DNA from: Leptospira fainei serovar Hurstbridge str. BUT 6
GTDB lineage: Bacteria > Spirochaetota > Leptospiria > Leptospirales > Leptospiraceae
Assembly (NCBI RefSeq): GCF_000306235.2
Contig: NZ_AKWZ02000010.1
Location: forward strand, 806,001-870,000
Length of the DNA stretch: 64,000 nt
Reading direction: 5' to 3'
Shown here: positions 38,144-47,260 of the stretch, piece after piece
How positions within the stretch are numbered: position 1 is the first letter of the stretch
Layout: every line of letters begins with the position of its first letter
Notes under the pieces: generated by a model
The model's database searches: none
What the model was told of the DNA's origin: nothing
What the model saw: the letters and a program-made list of their open reading frames with translations, nothing else
Made by a program: the position numbers and the translations under genes

Positions 38144-40243
38144 TTAAGAAAATGCGATATCGTTTTGGCGCAGTAGGTCCAAGAATTCCGCTTCCGATAC
38201 GACCGTGATTCCCAATTCCTTCGCTTTCTCCAACTTAGATCCTGCTCCGGGGCCCGCCAATAAATGTGTCGTTTTTGAAGAGACAGATCCGACCTTTTTG
38301 CCTCCGTAAAAGACCACGAGGTCGATCGCCTTTTCTCTAGGCTGGAAGTTTTCGAAAGAACCTGAAACGCACCATGTTTGACCCGCAAACGGTTGCTTAT
38401 CCGCCTTTGCGATCGGGTCGGCCTTCATTTTGATCCCGGCTTTTTTTAACCGATCGACTAACTTTAAGATTCTCTTATCCGTAAAGCTTTCTACGATCGC
38501 TTCGACGGTGGATGGCCCGATCCCCGGTATTTCCAATAAGGATTCCGACTTACTCGAACTATTTGCAGCTTCTATAATCGAGTCCATCGATTCATATCCG
38601 TGCTCTATCAAAAGTTCGGCTACCTTAGGACCGATTTCGCGAAGTCCAAGAGATGAAAGTACGAATCTAAAATCCTTCCTTTTGGATTCCTCTATTCCAT
38701 TAAGAATCAAGCTTACGCTTTTTTCTCCGTATCCGTCTTCCTCTAAAAGCTTATCTTTATGCTTGCCGAGTTTATATAAATCTGCAAGATCTTTAATGTA
38801 ACCTTGGTCATATAAAAATTCGACCTGCTTTTCGCCCAATCCTTCAATATCCATTTGCTTTCGAGAGCAAAAGAAAATGATTCCGTTTTTAACCCTATCC
38901 GGACATTCCGGGTTCGGGCAAAATTGATCTACCGAATCCTCTCGCTTATTCGTTTCCGATCCGCACGAAGGACAGATATTTGGAATTTTAAAAACTTTTT
39001 TGCCAGGTACGACTACTTCCTCTACGGCTGGAATAATTTCACCCCGCTTTGAAACTCTGACCGTAGCGCCGATACCGATTCCGAGTTCATCGATATAATC
39101 CTGATTGTGCAAAGTGGCGAATGTCACAGTAGTACCGGCTAGATTGATAGGTTCGATTTCCGCGCGCGGCGTTATTTTTCCGGTTCGACCTACGGCATAA
39201 TCGATGCCCACGATCTTGCTCTCCTTCATGAGGGAATCGAATTTATAAGCTCTCGCCCAACGCGGAGAATGAGACGTATAACCTAAAGCCTGTCTTTGCG
39301 CCAAATCGTTTAACTTAATCACCAAGCCGTCCGTCGGAAAACCCAATTTTTCCTTTTTCTTTTTGAACTCGCGAATCGCTGCGGCGACTTCGGTGCCGGG
39401 AATTAATTTCGTATCGGGAGGGAGCGGAAACTTCAAGTCTTCCGCCTTTTTCATTACCTCTTCGTGGGTTTTAAATTTCAACTTCGTATCGGGAAAGAAT
39501 GCATCGTATGTGAAAATGCGAAGCGGTCTTTTAGCGACTTCCATTGAATTTTTCTGTTTGAGAGAGCCTGAAGCGAGATTTCTAGGATTTGCGAATTTAC
39601 CTTCGTAGGATTCATTGAACTCCTCGAAGTCCTTATAAGTCATATAGACTTCTCCGCGGAGATATACGGATAAGTTCTCTTCCAATCGCAACGGAATGCT
39701 TCGAATTGTCCTGATATTATCCGTGACATCGTCTCCGATTCCTCCGGTTCCTCGAGTCACTCCGTTTGCTAACACTCCATTTTCATAATAGAGCATTAAA
39801 GACGCTCCGTCTATTTTCCACTCCACGGAGTAAAGACCGTTCGGATCCGTTTTTTGAATCCAATCCAAAAGATCTTCTTCACTATACGTATTCTCAAGAG
39901 AAAGAACCGGTAACTTATGGGTGAATTTCTGAAAATCCTTATCCAGATCCGAGCCGACCGTTAACGTTGGACTGGCAGGATCCATCAGCTTCGGATATGT
40001 TTGCTCTAGGCTCTGTAATCGTTTAAACTTTTTATCGAATTCAAAATCGGATATAATAGGCTTATTTCTTACATAATAGAGATACTGATGATGGCGAATT
40101 TCCTTTTCCAAAACGCGCATTTCTTTTTCAGCGTTTTTAGGAGAAGGAATGGCGTCGTCAGCCTTAACCTTTTTTGCATCGGGTTTCTTGGAGGAATTTT
40201 TACTAGTAGCTTTTTTTTCTTCGACGGAAAGTTTTCTAGGCAT
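38144..40243 (-). CDS. ligA: NAD-dependent DNA ligase
   Basis: A 699-residue ligase. The adenylated Lys143 lies in VEWKIDGASL, and GVTRGTGGIGDDVTDN follows. The four-Cys zinc finger reads ICPSCG ... QFCPNPECPD; then helix-hairpin-helix repeats and a C-terminal BRCT domain (FAGQTWCVSGSF). It seals nicks in replication and repair. The first 35 residues are an extra Lys/Ser/Asp-rich tail not found in typical LigA. It sits 16 bases downstream of an M23 peptidase gene. Confidence 0.97.
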   Translation of the reverse strand: MPRKLSVEEKKATSKNSSKKPDAKKVKADDAIPSPKNAEKEMRVLEKEIRHHQYLYYVRNKPIISDFEFDKKFKRLQSLEQTYPKLMDPASPTLTVGSDLDKDFQKFTHKLPVLSLENTYSEEDLLDWIQKTDPNGLYSVEWKIDGASLMLYYENGVLANGVTRGTGGIGDDVTDNIRTIRSIPLRLEENLSVYLRGEVYMTYKDFEEFNESYEGKFANPRNLASGSLKQKNSMEVAKRPLRIFTYDAFFPDTKLKFKTHEEVMKKAEDLKFPLPPDTKLIPGTEVAAAIREFKKKKEKLGFPTDGLVIKLNDLAQRQALGYTSHSPRWARAYKFDSLMKESKIVGIDYAVGRTGKITPRAEIEPINLAGTTVTFATLHNQDYIDELGIGIGATVRVSKRGEIIPAVEEVVVPGKKVFKIPNICPSCGSETNKREDSVDQFCPNPECPDRVKNGIIFFCSRKQMDIEGLGEKQVEFLYDQGYIKDLADLYKLGKHKDKLLEEDGYGEKSVSLILNGIEESKRKDFRFVLSSLGLREIGPKVAELLIEHGYESMDSIIEAANSSSKSESLLEIPGIGPSTVEAIVESFTDKRILKLVDRLKKAGIKMKADPIAKADKQPFAGQTWCVSGSFENFQPREKAIDLVVFYGGKKVGSVSSKTTHLLAGPGAGSKLEKAKELGITVVSEAEFLDLLRQNDIAFS

Positions 40244-40259
40244 ACTAAATTATATTATT

Positions 40260-41237
40260 TTAATATTGACCGATTCCGACTTTCATATAATCCATCGGAT
40301 CCGTACGATTTGATTCCCCTATCCAAACTTCGTAATGGACATGAGGTCCGGTAACATTTCCGGTGGAACCTACGGTTGCAATCAATTGCCCTTTGTAAAC
40401 CGTATCCCCTTCCTTCACTAGAAGGCGGGTGCAATGGCCGTATAGACTATAATAGCCGTTCGCATGCTGTATTACGATATGATTTCCGTATCCCCTCGGA
40501 GAATGAATCGCACGATACACTCTTCCGTCCCCGGTAGAATAGATAGGAGTATTCGGGACATTTGCCAAATCGACTCCGTCATGAAATTCCATATATCCGA
40601 AGGTCGGAGAACGTCGCATTCCGTAATATGAAGTAAGATTATACGATGTCAGCGGCTCTCCGAACGGGAGTGCATTCATGATCCCGTAGCGGGTATCCAA
40701 AAAGTCGTAAACCGAATCAACGAGCGCCCGATTTTTTTCCATAGAGACTCGAACGGTACGATACCCGTATATTTCGGAAAGATACGATCGACCTAGCATC
40801 AAATCTTTATCCGCCGTTTCTTCAGTCTTCAATTCGTTAAAAGCAACCCCGTCGATATCCGAATCATCAGGGAGTTTCAGTAGTTCTTCCGCTTGTCCAT
40901 CGGTCAGCGAATGGATTTCTTGAAGATTTTCGGTTAACGTTAAGAAATCATCCTGAATATCGTCTAGCTTTGCGCTATATTCGATATATTCGTCGAAATA
41001 CTTTCCGTAAACGGAGGCGAGTGCATTGATCTGAATACGAGTATTATTGTATTTTACGATTCCTAGGACGGCAATACCTACGATCGAAAATAAAAGACCG
41101 ACTAAAAAGAAAATGGTGAATATGGATATTTGGAAATGGAAAGATTTATCAAATCCGTGAGGGATCAGGAGAACGGTTAACCTCTGGTGACCCTTTTCCT
41201 TAACCTGGTCGATGCGCTTTTTAATCATCTTTTCCAT
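40260..41237 (-). CDS. M23 (LytM-type) membrane endopeptidase
   Basis: A 325-residue protein with one membrane helix (about 38-60), a coiled-coil region (about 75-130) and a C-terminal M23 domain. Zinc ligands are visible as His219/Asp223 (FHDGVDLA) and His299/His301 (GPHVHYEV), with HANGYYSLYGHC between them. All catalytic residues are present, so it should be an active peptidoglycan endopeptidase. A perfect 12-bp inverted repeat directly abuts its ATG (see 41238-41270). Confidence 0.92.
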   Translation of the reverse strand: MEKMIKKRIDQVKEKGHQRLTVLLIPHGFDKSFHFQISIFTIFFLVGLLFSIVGIAVLGIVKYNNTRIQINALASVYGKYFDEYIEYSAKLDDIQDDFLTLTENLQEIHSLTDGQAEELLKLPDDSDIDGVAFNELKTEETADKDLMLGRSYLSEIYGYRTVRVSMEKNRALVDSVYDFLDTRYGIMNALPFGEPLTSYNLTSYYGMRRSPTFGYMEFHDGVDLANVPNTPIYSTGDGRVYRAIHSPRGYGNHIVIQHANGYYSLYGHCTRLLVKEGDTVYKGQLIATVGSTGNVTGPHVHYEVWIGESNRTDPMDYMKVGIGQY

Positions 41238-41270
41238 GGTCGAAATCCTCTCAAAAGAAGGATTTCGACC
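41238..41270 (-). promoter_or_regulatory. 12-bp hairpin covering the ribosome-binding site
   Basis: The arms GGTCGAAATCCT (41238-41249) and AGGATTTCGACC (41259-41270) pair perfectly around a 9-base loop and touch the start codon at 41237. The likely ribosome site AGAGG lies at the loop/stem border, so the hairpin could hide it. No T run follows, which argues against a terminator of the P450 gene. Confidence 0.55.
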
Positions 41271-41282
41271 TGGAAGGATCGG

Positions 41283-42644
41283 TCAAGTGGAAACTAGATC
41301 TAGATGAATTCCATATTTAGGTCTTAATGTGACTAAAGGTTCCAAAACGACAGGTTTTTCCGTTCTCAATCGAAATCGAAATTTTTTGGCGACAAGGGCC
41401 AGCACAAGCACTGCCTCTGTTATCGCAAAAATATTACCGATGCATACCCTAGGACCTCCGCCGAAAGGAATATAAGCGTTTTTAGGTCTGTCCTTGGACC
41501 TTTCTTCGTCAAATCGATCCGGATCGAATTTATCGGGGTCTTCCCAAAAATCCGGATTTCGATGCACGTTAAAAATACAGATCGATATATTCGTTCCCGG
41601 AGGAACATCGTACCCGCCTAGCGTATCCCAGCCCATCGATCTGCGTTCGATCACCCATGCAGGAGGGTACAATCTAAGAGTTTCATCCAAAACCTTCCTC
41701 GTATAAGTTAGATTTTGAATATCGTCCAATGTAGGATTACGATCTCCTAATACGTTTATCGATTCTTGTCTTATTTTTTCATAAGCGTCAGGATTTTGAG
41801 TTAGTAAATAAAAGGCCCAAGAAAGTGCGTTCGCAGTCGTTTCATGCCCGGCTAAAAGTAAAGTGATAGCTTCGTCTCTTACTTGAGTTTCACTCATTCT
41901 CTCGCCGGTCTCCTCATCCTTGACCTCAAGCAACATAGATATGATATCGTTTGACGGAGTTTTCTTTCTTTCCTCAATCAACTCCTCCACGACCGAATGC
42001 ATTTCTTTCACAGCTTTTTTCAATTTTATGTTTCCCGGAGTCGGCCAGTGAAACGGCGGTGGAACCAATTTCTTAATTCGCTTTGTCGTTATTTCCAGAG
42101 CAATCGTTAAAGCCGACTCAATCCGATTTGCATAACTCGTGACTTCGGTTTTAAAAAGAGTTCTTCCTACAATCGCGAACGTTAAATGCATCATCTCCTT
42201 CGAAACGTCGAGAGTGGACTTAGTTTTCCAAGTCTCGAGCATTTTGTCCGTCTCGTTTGCCATAACTTCCACGAACTCGGAGATTCTTTGACGATGAAAG
42301 GAAGGTTGGATCAACTTTCTTTGTTTCTTCCAAAACTCGCCCTCGCTATTCAGGAGACCTCTCCCTAGAATTCTTCCGAGTTCTTTATAAAAAATGCCCT
42401 TGTGATAATTCTGACTATTTTCTTGAAGAACTCGCTTGATGTCCTCCGGTTGAGTAATTAAATGAATTACGATTTTTCTAATTCCGAATCGGACAGTCTT
42501 ACCGTACTTCGTATGAAGCATTCGGAAAAATCCGATCGTATCTCTACTTAAAAACGGTAGGTATCTTAATGCCGGGAACCCGAAAGTTCCCGGTGGAAGG
42601 TTTGGAACTGGGCGGCTCGGATTTGTTTCTTTTAGTGAAAACAC
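41283..42644 (-). CDS. Cytochrome P450
   Basis: A 453-residue P450. Present are the I-helix AGHETT, the ExxR motif in DETLRLYPPAW, and the heme loop FGGGPRVCIG with the axial Cys401. The overall length and the RKLIQPSFHRQRI segment fit CYP4/CYP102-like fatty-acid or CYP110-type hydroxylases. No redox partner gene is adjacent; the 2Fe-2S protein at 13539 is far away. Substrate unknown. A loose inverted repeat lies just upstream (42660-42688). Confidence 0.93.
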   Translation of the reverse strand: MFSLKETNPSRPVPNLPPGTFGFPALRYLPFLSRDTIGFFRMLHTKYGKTVRFGIRKIVIHLITQPEDIKRVLQENSQNYHKGIFYKELGRILGRGLLNSEGEFWKKQRKLIQPSFHRQRISEFVEVMANETDKMLETWKTKSTLDVSKEMMHLTFAIVGRTLFKTEVTSYANRIESALTIALEITTKRIKKLVPPPFHWPTPGNIKLKKAVKEMHSVVEELIEERKKTPSNDIISMLLEVKDEETGERMSETQVRDEAITLLLAGHETTANALSWAFYLLTQNPDAYEKIRQESINVLGDRNPTLDDIQNLTYTRKVLDETLRLYPPAWVIERRSMGWDTLGGYDVPPGTNISICIFNVHRNPDFWEDPDKFDPDRFDEERSKDRPKNAYIPFGGGPRVCIGNIFAITEAVLVLALVAKKFRFRLRTEKPVVLEPLVTLRPKYGIHLDLVST

Positions 42645-42659
42645 TGGATCTTACTCCCT

Positions 42660-42688
42660 ATATCCCTTTAATATTTATCACGGGATAT
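42660..42688 (-). repeat. Inverted repeat ATATCCC-N15-GGGATAT before the P450 gene
   Basis: Two 7-base arms at 42660-42666 and 42682-42688 lie 16 bases upstream of the P450 ATG. Could be an operator or a leader hairpin. Not distinctive enough for a firm call. Confidence 0.35.
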
Positions 42689-42796
42689 TTCTAACTCGGA
42701 TTTGTCACCCAACCAATCCGCTCTTAAGAGTGTATAGTGTTTGTTACAATATCAAGCGTAGTTTTTCCAAAAGGAAAAAAATCAATACTGATTGTT

Positions 42797-43177
42797 CTAC
42801 CTTTGCTCGAAAGAAGTTTCGATAAGCGTTTCCACATCCATCAACGGGGAATTCGGGAGTTGTTTATCCTGCAATTCCTCGTTGCTAAGATCGGAGGTTT
42901 GCATACTAGTTTCAGCATCCTCATAGGTTCCTTCTATCTGCTCTTCCACCCAAACCTGCCAATTCGGTTGGGTGGATTCGCCCGGTTGATGAACCATCAA
43001 GGAAGAGAAAGCAATTGCTCCGATAGTAAATCCGCTCATCGTAATTCCCGCAATCCATCGAATGCGGGACGTTTTTCGTTGCTGAAAAACCAAATTCGAA
43101 ATCTGGTCGTTCCAAGTATGGCTATCAAGGCGACGAGAAATCTCTTCTTCGAGTTTGTCTTTCTTGTTCCCTTTCAT
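42797..43177 (-). CDS. Candidate anti-sigma factor (single-helix membrane protein)
   Basis: A 126-residue protein with a cytoplasmic N-terminus of about 40 residues, one membrane helix (about 41-62) and an acidic periplasmic tail. It follows the sigma factor gene by 25 bases. This is the topology of anti-sigma factors; no zinc motif is present. A weak hairpin with a T run lies after its stop (around 42762-42778). Confidence 0.62.
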   Translation of the reverse strand: MKGNKKDKLEEEISRRLDSHTWNDQISNLVFQQRKTSRIRWIAGITMSGFTIGAIAFSSLMVHQPGESTQPNWQVWVEEQIEGTYEDAETSMQTSDLSNEELQDKQLPNSPLMDVETLIETSFEQR

Positions 43178-43202
43178 TTTTGCCTAATTAACTCCTATTT
43201 CC

Positions 43203-43715
43203 TCAGCTTTCCGGGAAAAATAGTTTTTTCAGCATTTGCTTTCCTCTAAAGGATCGAGATTTTACCGTTCCTTCGGGAATACCCAACTTTTGCGCAATTT
43301 GTTGCTCCTTATATCCTTCCGAAACGAGAGCCAAGACGGATTTATATTTCCAAGGCAGATTTGAAATCAAATCCTTGAGTTCCAATTCGGCTCCGCTGTC
43401 ATCCATTTCGTCTCTCGGATTCAAAATGGAATCTTGCACCACTTTTTCCTTGAGTTTCGTCGCAAGATTTGCTTGGCGCATCCGCTTTTGGTTCATACGA
43501 AGGGATTCATTCCTTGCAATCGTATAAAGCCATGTGCTATGAGAAGAGTCCCCTCTAAACTTGTTGGCGGCCAAACTCTTATAAGCTCGAATATACGTTT
43601 CTTGAGCTACGTCGTCGATCGAATCGTAAAACTCCTCGTATAAGTTCTTTTTAATAGCGGAAAGCACGATGTGCTTAGTTGAATCGATTAGGATCGCAAA
43701 TTCTTTCTGTTCCAT
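43203..43715 (-). CDS. ECF RNA polymerase sigma factor
   Basis: A 170-residue sigma-70-family protein. Region 2: YDSIDDVAQETYIRAYKSLA and SSHSTWLYTIARNESLRMNQ; region 4: LPWKYKSVLALVSEGYKEQQ then IAQKLGIPEGTVKSRSFRGK. It lies 12 bases after the Spy/CpxP-like gene and before a candidate anti-sigma factor. A candidate ECF promoter precedes the operon (44327-44354). Confidence 0.93.
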   Translation of the reverse strand: MEQKEFAILIDSTKHIVLSAIKKNLYEEFYDSIDDVAQETYIRAYKSLAANKFRGDSSHSTWLYTIARNESLRMNQKRMRQANLATKLKEKVVQDSILNPRDEMDDSGAELELKDLISNLPWKYKSVLALVSEGYKEQQIAQKLGIPEGTVKSRSFRGKQMLKKLFFPES

Positions 43716-43727
43716 TGTCTCTTTTCC

Positions 43728-44312
43728 TCAGTGAAGGATGCCCGGTAAGGGCAGCACAATTCTTTCGGGAACGAATAAGTTCAAGGGGAACCCGGGAGCT
43801 TCCCTATGCTCCTCGGGTAGGGTAACGGATTCCTTTTCCTTCCCCCGCTTTCTTTGTTCGAAAGTTAAAACCCTTTCGATAGCGAGCCGATGTGCGATCT
43901 GGTTCATCCGAATTTCGGATGTATATTTCCCGATCGACTGTACAAGAACCCGGACTTTTATCAGATCCGGATTTTCTTCCATAAGCAAAAGTTCCAATTC
44001 GACTTGCTTTGGAGAAAGAAGGCGCAGCCATTTTTCGTGCTCCTTCTTGTACCTACGGTTTATTCTCGCTATTTGCTCGAGCTGTGGCTCGGTTAAAGTA
44101 TAACGATTTCTTAATGATTCTATATCTCCGAAAACCACACCGGCCGCTCTCTCCGTCCGATACACGGAAGAAGTACCGCGATATTGATTTGCATGGATAA
44201 TTTTAGCGCGAGGAGGCTCTTCGGCGAAAAGTGCGGCTGGGGTAATGAAGCTAGCGGTTAGAACGACTCTGACAAATGAATTCGATAGAAACATAAGCCC
44301 GATTCTGTCCAT
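43728..44312 (-). CDS. Spy/CpxP-like periplasmic protein
   Basis: A 194-residue exported protein with signal peptide ending ALFAEE. The mature part is helical and carries two LTxxQ-type motifs, LTEPQ at 73-77 and LTFEQ at 149-153, the hallmark of Spy/CpxP chaperone-like proteins that sense or buffer envelope stress. ATG 44312 is used here; ATG 44294 would give a neater signal peptide and fit the promoter at 44327 better. First gene of the ECF operon. Confidence 0.75.
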   Translation of the reverse strand: MDRIGLMFLSNSFVRVVLTASFITPAALFAEEPPRAKIIHANQYRGTSSVYRTERAAGVVFGDIESLRNRYTLTEPQLEQIARINRRYKKEHEKWLRLLSPKQVELELLLMEENPDLIKVRVLVQSIGKYTSEIRMNQIAHRLAIERVLTFEQRKRGKEKESVTLPEEHREAPGFPLNLFVPERIVLPLPGILH

Positions 44313-44326
44313 AGTCTTCTAATCCT

Positions 44327-44354
44327 GAGACCCCATTTTACAAAGTCCGTTTCC
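44327..44354 (-). promoter_or_regulatory. Candidate ECF-type promoter (GGAAAC-N17-GTCTC)
   Basis: On the minus strand GGAAAC (44354-44349) and GTCTC (44331-44327) are 17 bases apart, close to the ECF consensus of a GGAAC -35 and a GTC-type -10. It points at the Spy-like/sigma operon, so the sigma factor may transcribe its own gene. Confidence 0.45.
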
Positions 44355-44489
44355 TCTGATCGACCCGAAAATATGGTTTTTTGAAAAAAACGGAGCCGTT
44401 AGCGGATTAGAGAACATAATTCTTTGGGGCTGGCGCGAGAATTAGGAAAAATCCTTTCCCCTACTTTCAAAATCTAAATCCTTTTACGC

Positions 44490-45215
44490 ATGCCTCCCTT
44501 CCTTTTGACCTTCGAATCTCATCCTGAAAAAAGAGCTTTTTGGAACGGTAAAAAGAGGCTCGCTGCAATCTTTATACTCGCGCTCTGTTTCGGCGTCCCT
44601 GCCTCGATCGATCTATCCATTGAACGGGAATACGAACTAAGAACTCCTCATGCGGGAAATTATCGATCTTTAAAACCGGCTACAGTCGCAATCGTCCCGG
44701 GCGCTTCCGTTTATAGAAACGCACCGTCCCCTGTATTGAAAGATCGTTTAGATTGCGCTTTGGAGCTATATCGCCATGGGAAGGTTCGAAAAATTCTATT
44801 ATCGGGAGACAACGGTAGTAGTTACTACAATGAAGTGAAGCCGATGTTGATTTACGTTTTAGAAAGAAATGTAAATCAGCGCGATGTTTTTGTCGACCAT
44901 GCAGGATTCCGAACACTCGACACATTAGTTCGCGCCAAGGAGATCTTCCAAGTTAAGGATGCGATTTTTGTGAGCCAGAAATTCCACCAGCCTCGGGCGG
45001 CGTTCATTGCGAAAAAAATCGGACTAGAATTCCAATCCTATGAATCGGATCGAAGACCGTATGTCAGCGGTCCCTTTAGTCGTTTCAGAGAATTCTTTGC
45101 AAGAACACTTGCTTGGATCGATATGAACCTGACAAATACCGCACCCAAATATTTGGGAAACCCTTTCCCGATCGATGGAAGCGGAACGAAAACCTGGAAA
45201 GGTTCTGTTCTTTAA
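44490..45215 (+). CDS. SanA/YdcF-type DUF218 envelope protein
   Basis: A 241-residue protein with one N-terminal membrane helix (about 24-44). The DUF218 core begins VAIVPGASVYRNAPSPVLKD and includes KILLSGDN, TLDTLVRAKEIF and SQKFHQPRAAFIAKKIG. SanA-like proteins affect envelope permeability to vancomycin; biochemical function is not settled. It diverges from the Spy-like operon and ends 3 bases from the epimerase gene on the other strand. Confidence 0.85.
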   Translation: MPPFLLTFESHPEKRAFWNGKKRLAAIFILALCFGVPASIDLSIEREYELRTPHAGNYRSLKPATVAIVPGASVYRNAPSPVLKDRLDCALELYRHGKVRKILLSGDNGSSYYNEVKPMLIYVLERNVNQRDVFVDHAGFRTLDTLVRAKEIFQVKDAIFVSQKFHQPRAAFIAKKIGLEFQSYESDRRPYVSGPFSRFREFFARTLAWIDMNLTNTAPKYLGNPFPIDGSGTKTWKGSVL

Positions 45216-45218
45216 TAA

Positions 45219-46169
45219 CTAACTAAATTCGGATAATTGAATATGTTCGAAAATTTCGCGAACGGCATCCTTAATCGCAATCTTAGGCTTCCATCCTAGA
45301 GATTTTAATTTAGAATTATCTCCTACAGAGCGAAGCATTTCCGCCGCACGTATTCTTGCCGGATCGATTTTTGGAGTAATAGAAACTTTGCTAAATTCTA
45401 TCATCCAATTTAGCACTTCGGATATCTTGGTTTCCGTACCGGAGCATATATTATAAATTTCTCCCGTCATTCCGCGCTCGGCGAGCAAGATATACGCTTC
45501 TATCACATCTTGCACATGTAAAAAATCTCTCGTAGGATTTAAATCTCCGACTAAAATTTCTTTCGGAAATTTCGTATTTTCCGCGTTCGCGACTTCTAAA
45601 ATTTGTCTGCAAAAATTCGGAACCACAAATTTGGAATTTTGTCCTACGCCGATATGATTAAAGGGTCTAGATACGATCGTTTCCAGACCCTGATTATATC
45701 TCGCGTATTGAAGGCAATATGTTTCGGCGGCAACTTTCGAAGATGAATACGGATTGAGAGGTTTAGGTAGGGTTTCTTCCCGGACCGGAAGATTTTCCGA
45801 AGTAAGATTTCCGTAGACATCGGCGGAAGACACGTACAAAAACCTTACTTTCCGATTCGAACGTCGCAATAATTCTAGAAGATTAAGAGTTCCACCGACA
45901 TTAATTTCCAGCGTTTCATACGGGTCTTCGATGGCTCTAGGAACGAATGCCTGACCAGCCAGATGAAATACTAAGTCTGGAACAAAATCCCGTAACAAAT
46001 TTGAAAGATTATTATAATCCCGCAAGTCGCAGACACGGAAAGGGAATGGCAGGTCCCGGCTTTGATCCCGAACCCCCAAACCAAGGACATCATATCCGGA
46101 CCGTTTTAGGAGTTCGCGGACCAGATATGTCCCTACAAATCCCTCCGCACCGGTTACGAGACATTTCAT
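45219..46169 (-). CDS. NDP-sugar epimerase/reductase (extended SDR)
   Basis: I take ATG 46169 rather than an upstream TTG at 46187 because the nucleotide-binding strand starts right after it: MKCLVTGAEGFVGTYLVREL. That gives 316 residues. Other motifs are HLAGQAFVP, YVSSADVYG, and YSSSKVAAE with the catalytic Tyr and Lys. The sequence RPFNHIGVGQNSKFVVPNF resembles GDP-6-deoxy-mannose reductase or GDP-mannose dehydratase relatives. Likely supplies a deoxysugar for the adjacent glycosyltransferases. Confidence 0.87.
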   Translation of the reverse strand: MKCLVTGAEGFVGTYLVRELLKRSGYDVLGLGVRDQSRDLPFPFRVCDLRDYNNLSNLLRDFVPDLVFHLAGQAFVPRAIEDPYETLEINVGGTLNLLELLRRSNRKVRFLYVSSADVYGNLTSENLPVREETLPKPLNPYSSSKVAAETYCLQYARYNQGLETIVSRPFNHIGVGQNSKFVVPNFCRQILEVANAENTKFPKEILVGDLNPTRDFLHVQDVIEAYILLAERGMTGEIYNICSGTETKISEVLNWMIEFSKVSITPKIDPARIRAAEMLRSVGDNSKLKSLGWKPKIAIKDAVREIFEHIQLSEFS

Positions 46170-46255
46170 GGAACGAATGATCGGCAAAAACCGAACAAAA
46201 ATACGATTGTTTTGTCGATAGAGAAAAAAACAATCGAATAAAAGTCCCGGGTTCT

Positions 46256-47260
46256 ATGGAAGAAAGATCTCCCGATATTATTGAAATCAAAGACACTTCC
46301 GTGAATGTCCGGGAGTTGATGGAAGAAATCGAGTCAAGATTGGCCCGACGCCCTGTCACGAAAGAAGAACTTGAAAAACTTTCCCGATGGAAGTTTTCTC
46401 CCGAGTCCCCGGAAGGATATCGAGAGTTTGATGCCGCAGAAACCGCGCACTTATTCGAAAAAGGGATTGCCCCTCCCAAATTTACGAACCCCAAATTCCG
46501 ATTCATTCGAGGTCCGCTTCGATGGATCTTTATCAGCCTCGTAGAATTTTACGCGTTCTTAGATAAGAAACTTTCTGAAAACCGAACTAGAGCTTTTTAC
46601 AGTGTATTAAACGAATTGATCCTTCTGCGGGGCGATCATGAAAAACTGAAGCGTAAGTTCGAGCGATTCTATAACGAATTTATTGAATTGAACTATTCGC
46701 TACGTAGGGAAATTAAACCGGAATTTCTTTGGTCCAGCGAATTTCTTTACGAAGAAGAAACGCTGGAAGAAAGTGAGAAGCTACTACTATCGTTGATCTC
46801 ACCCGGAAATTCGGTCTTAGTTCTCAATCCTGAATGGGGAAAATTCCTAAAGCATCTACTGAAGGCTCAAATCGAGTTTCGCTGCGTGACCTGGAACGCG
46901 AATCATCATAATTTCATAAAAGATCAGGTTTTCAATTCGGTCGAATTGCTTTCCTTCGATGAGCTGATACCTCAACCTCCGCTTCCTTCTAAAATCGTTT
47001 TACCGTCGAATCTATGTCTTTTGCCGAATTGGGTTCTAGAAAAATTATTTAGAACCTTAGCCCAAAAGGCCGCCCCAGGTACCGAATTTTTATTTAGATA
47101 TTCAAATTTTTCGAACCGATTCGCTTCTCCCTTTCAACCCGTTCTTTTAACACAGGTCGGAGAATCTTCTCTCAGAGAGTTTCTTAGAAAATTGGGATTT
47201 AAGAACGTCGTGGAAACGAAAGTCGGCGACGGCTTTGCCGTACTTAGTTTTAGAAAATGA
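46256..47260 (+). CDS. Degenerate methyltransferase-like protein of the glycan locus
   Basis: A 334-residue protein. The N-terminal 140 residues are helical and charged. The C-terminal part (about 160-334) follows the strand/helix order of class I methyltransferases (SPGNSVLVLNPEWGKFLKHL, VELLSFDEL, SSLREFLRKLGFKNVVETK) but lacks the Gly-rich AdoMet loop. It may be an inactive methyltransferase or a different Rossmann-like fold. Its stop overlaps the next glycosyltransferase start (ATGA). Confidence 0.68.
   Translation: MEERSPDIIEIKDTSVNVRELMEEIESRLARRPVTKEELEKLSRWKFSPESPEGYREFDAAETAHLFEKGIAPPKFTNPKFRFIRGPLRWIFISLVEFYAFLDKKLSENRTRAFYSVLNELILLRGDHEKLKRKFERFYNEFIELNYSLRREIKPEFLWSSEFLYEEETLEESEKLLLSLISPGNSVLVLNPEWGKFLKHLLKAQIEFRCVTWNANHHNFIKDQVFNSVELLSFDELIPQPPLPSKIVLPSNLCLLPNWVLEKLFRTLAQKAAPGTEFLFRYSNFSNRFASPFQPVLLTQVGESSLREFLRKLGFKNVVETKVGDGFAVLSFRK

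Noticed and set aside
42762..42780. TTTTTCC-AAAA-GGAAAAA as terminator for the anti-sigma gene
   Set aside because: The stem is only two GC pairs plus A/T; too weak for a separate call.
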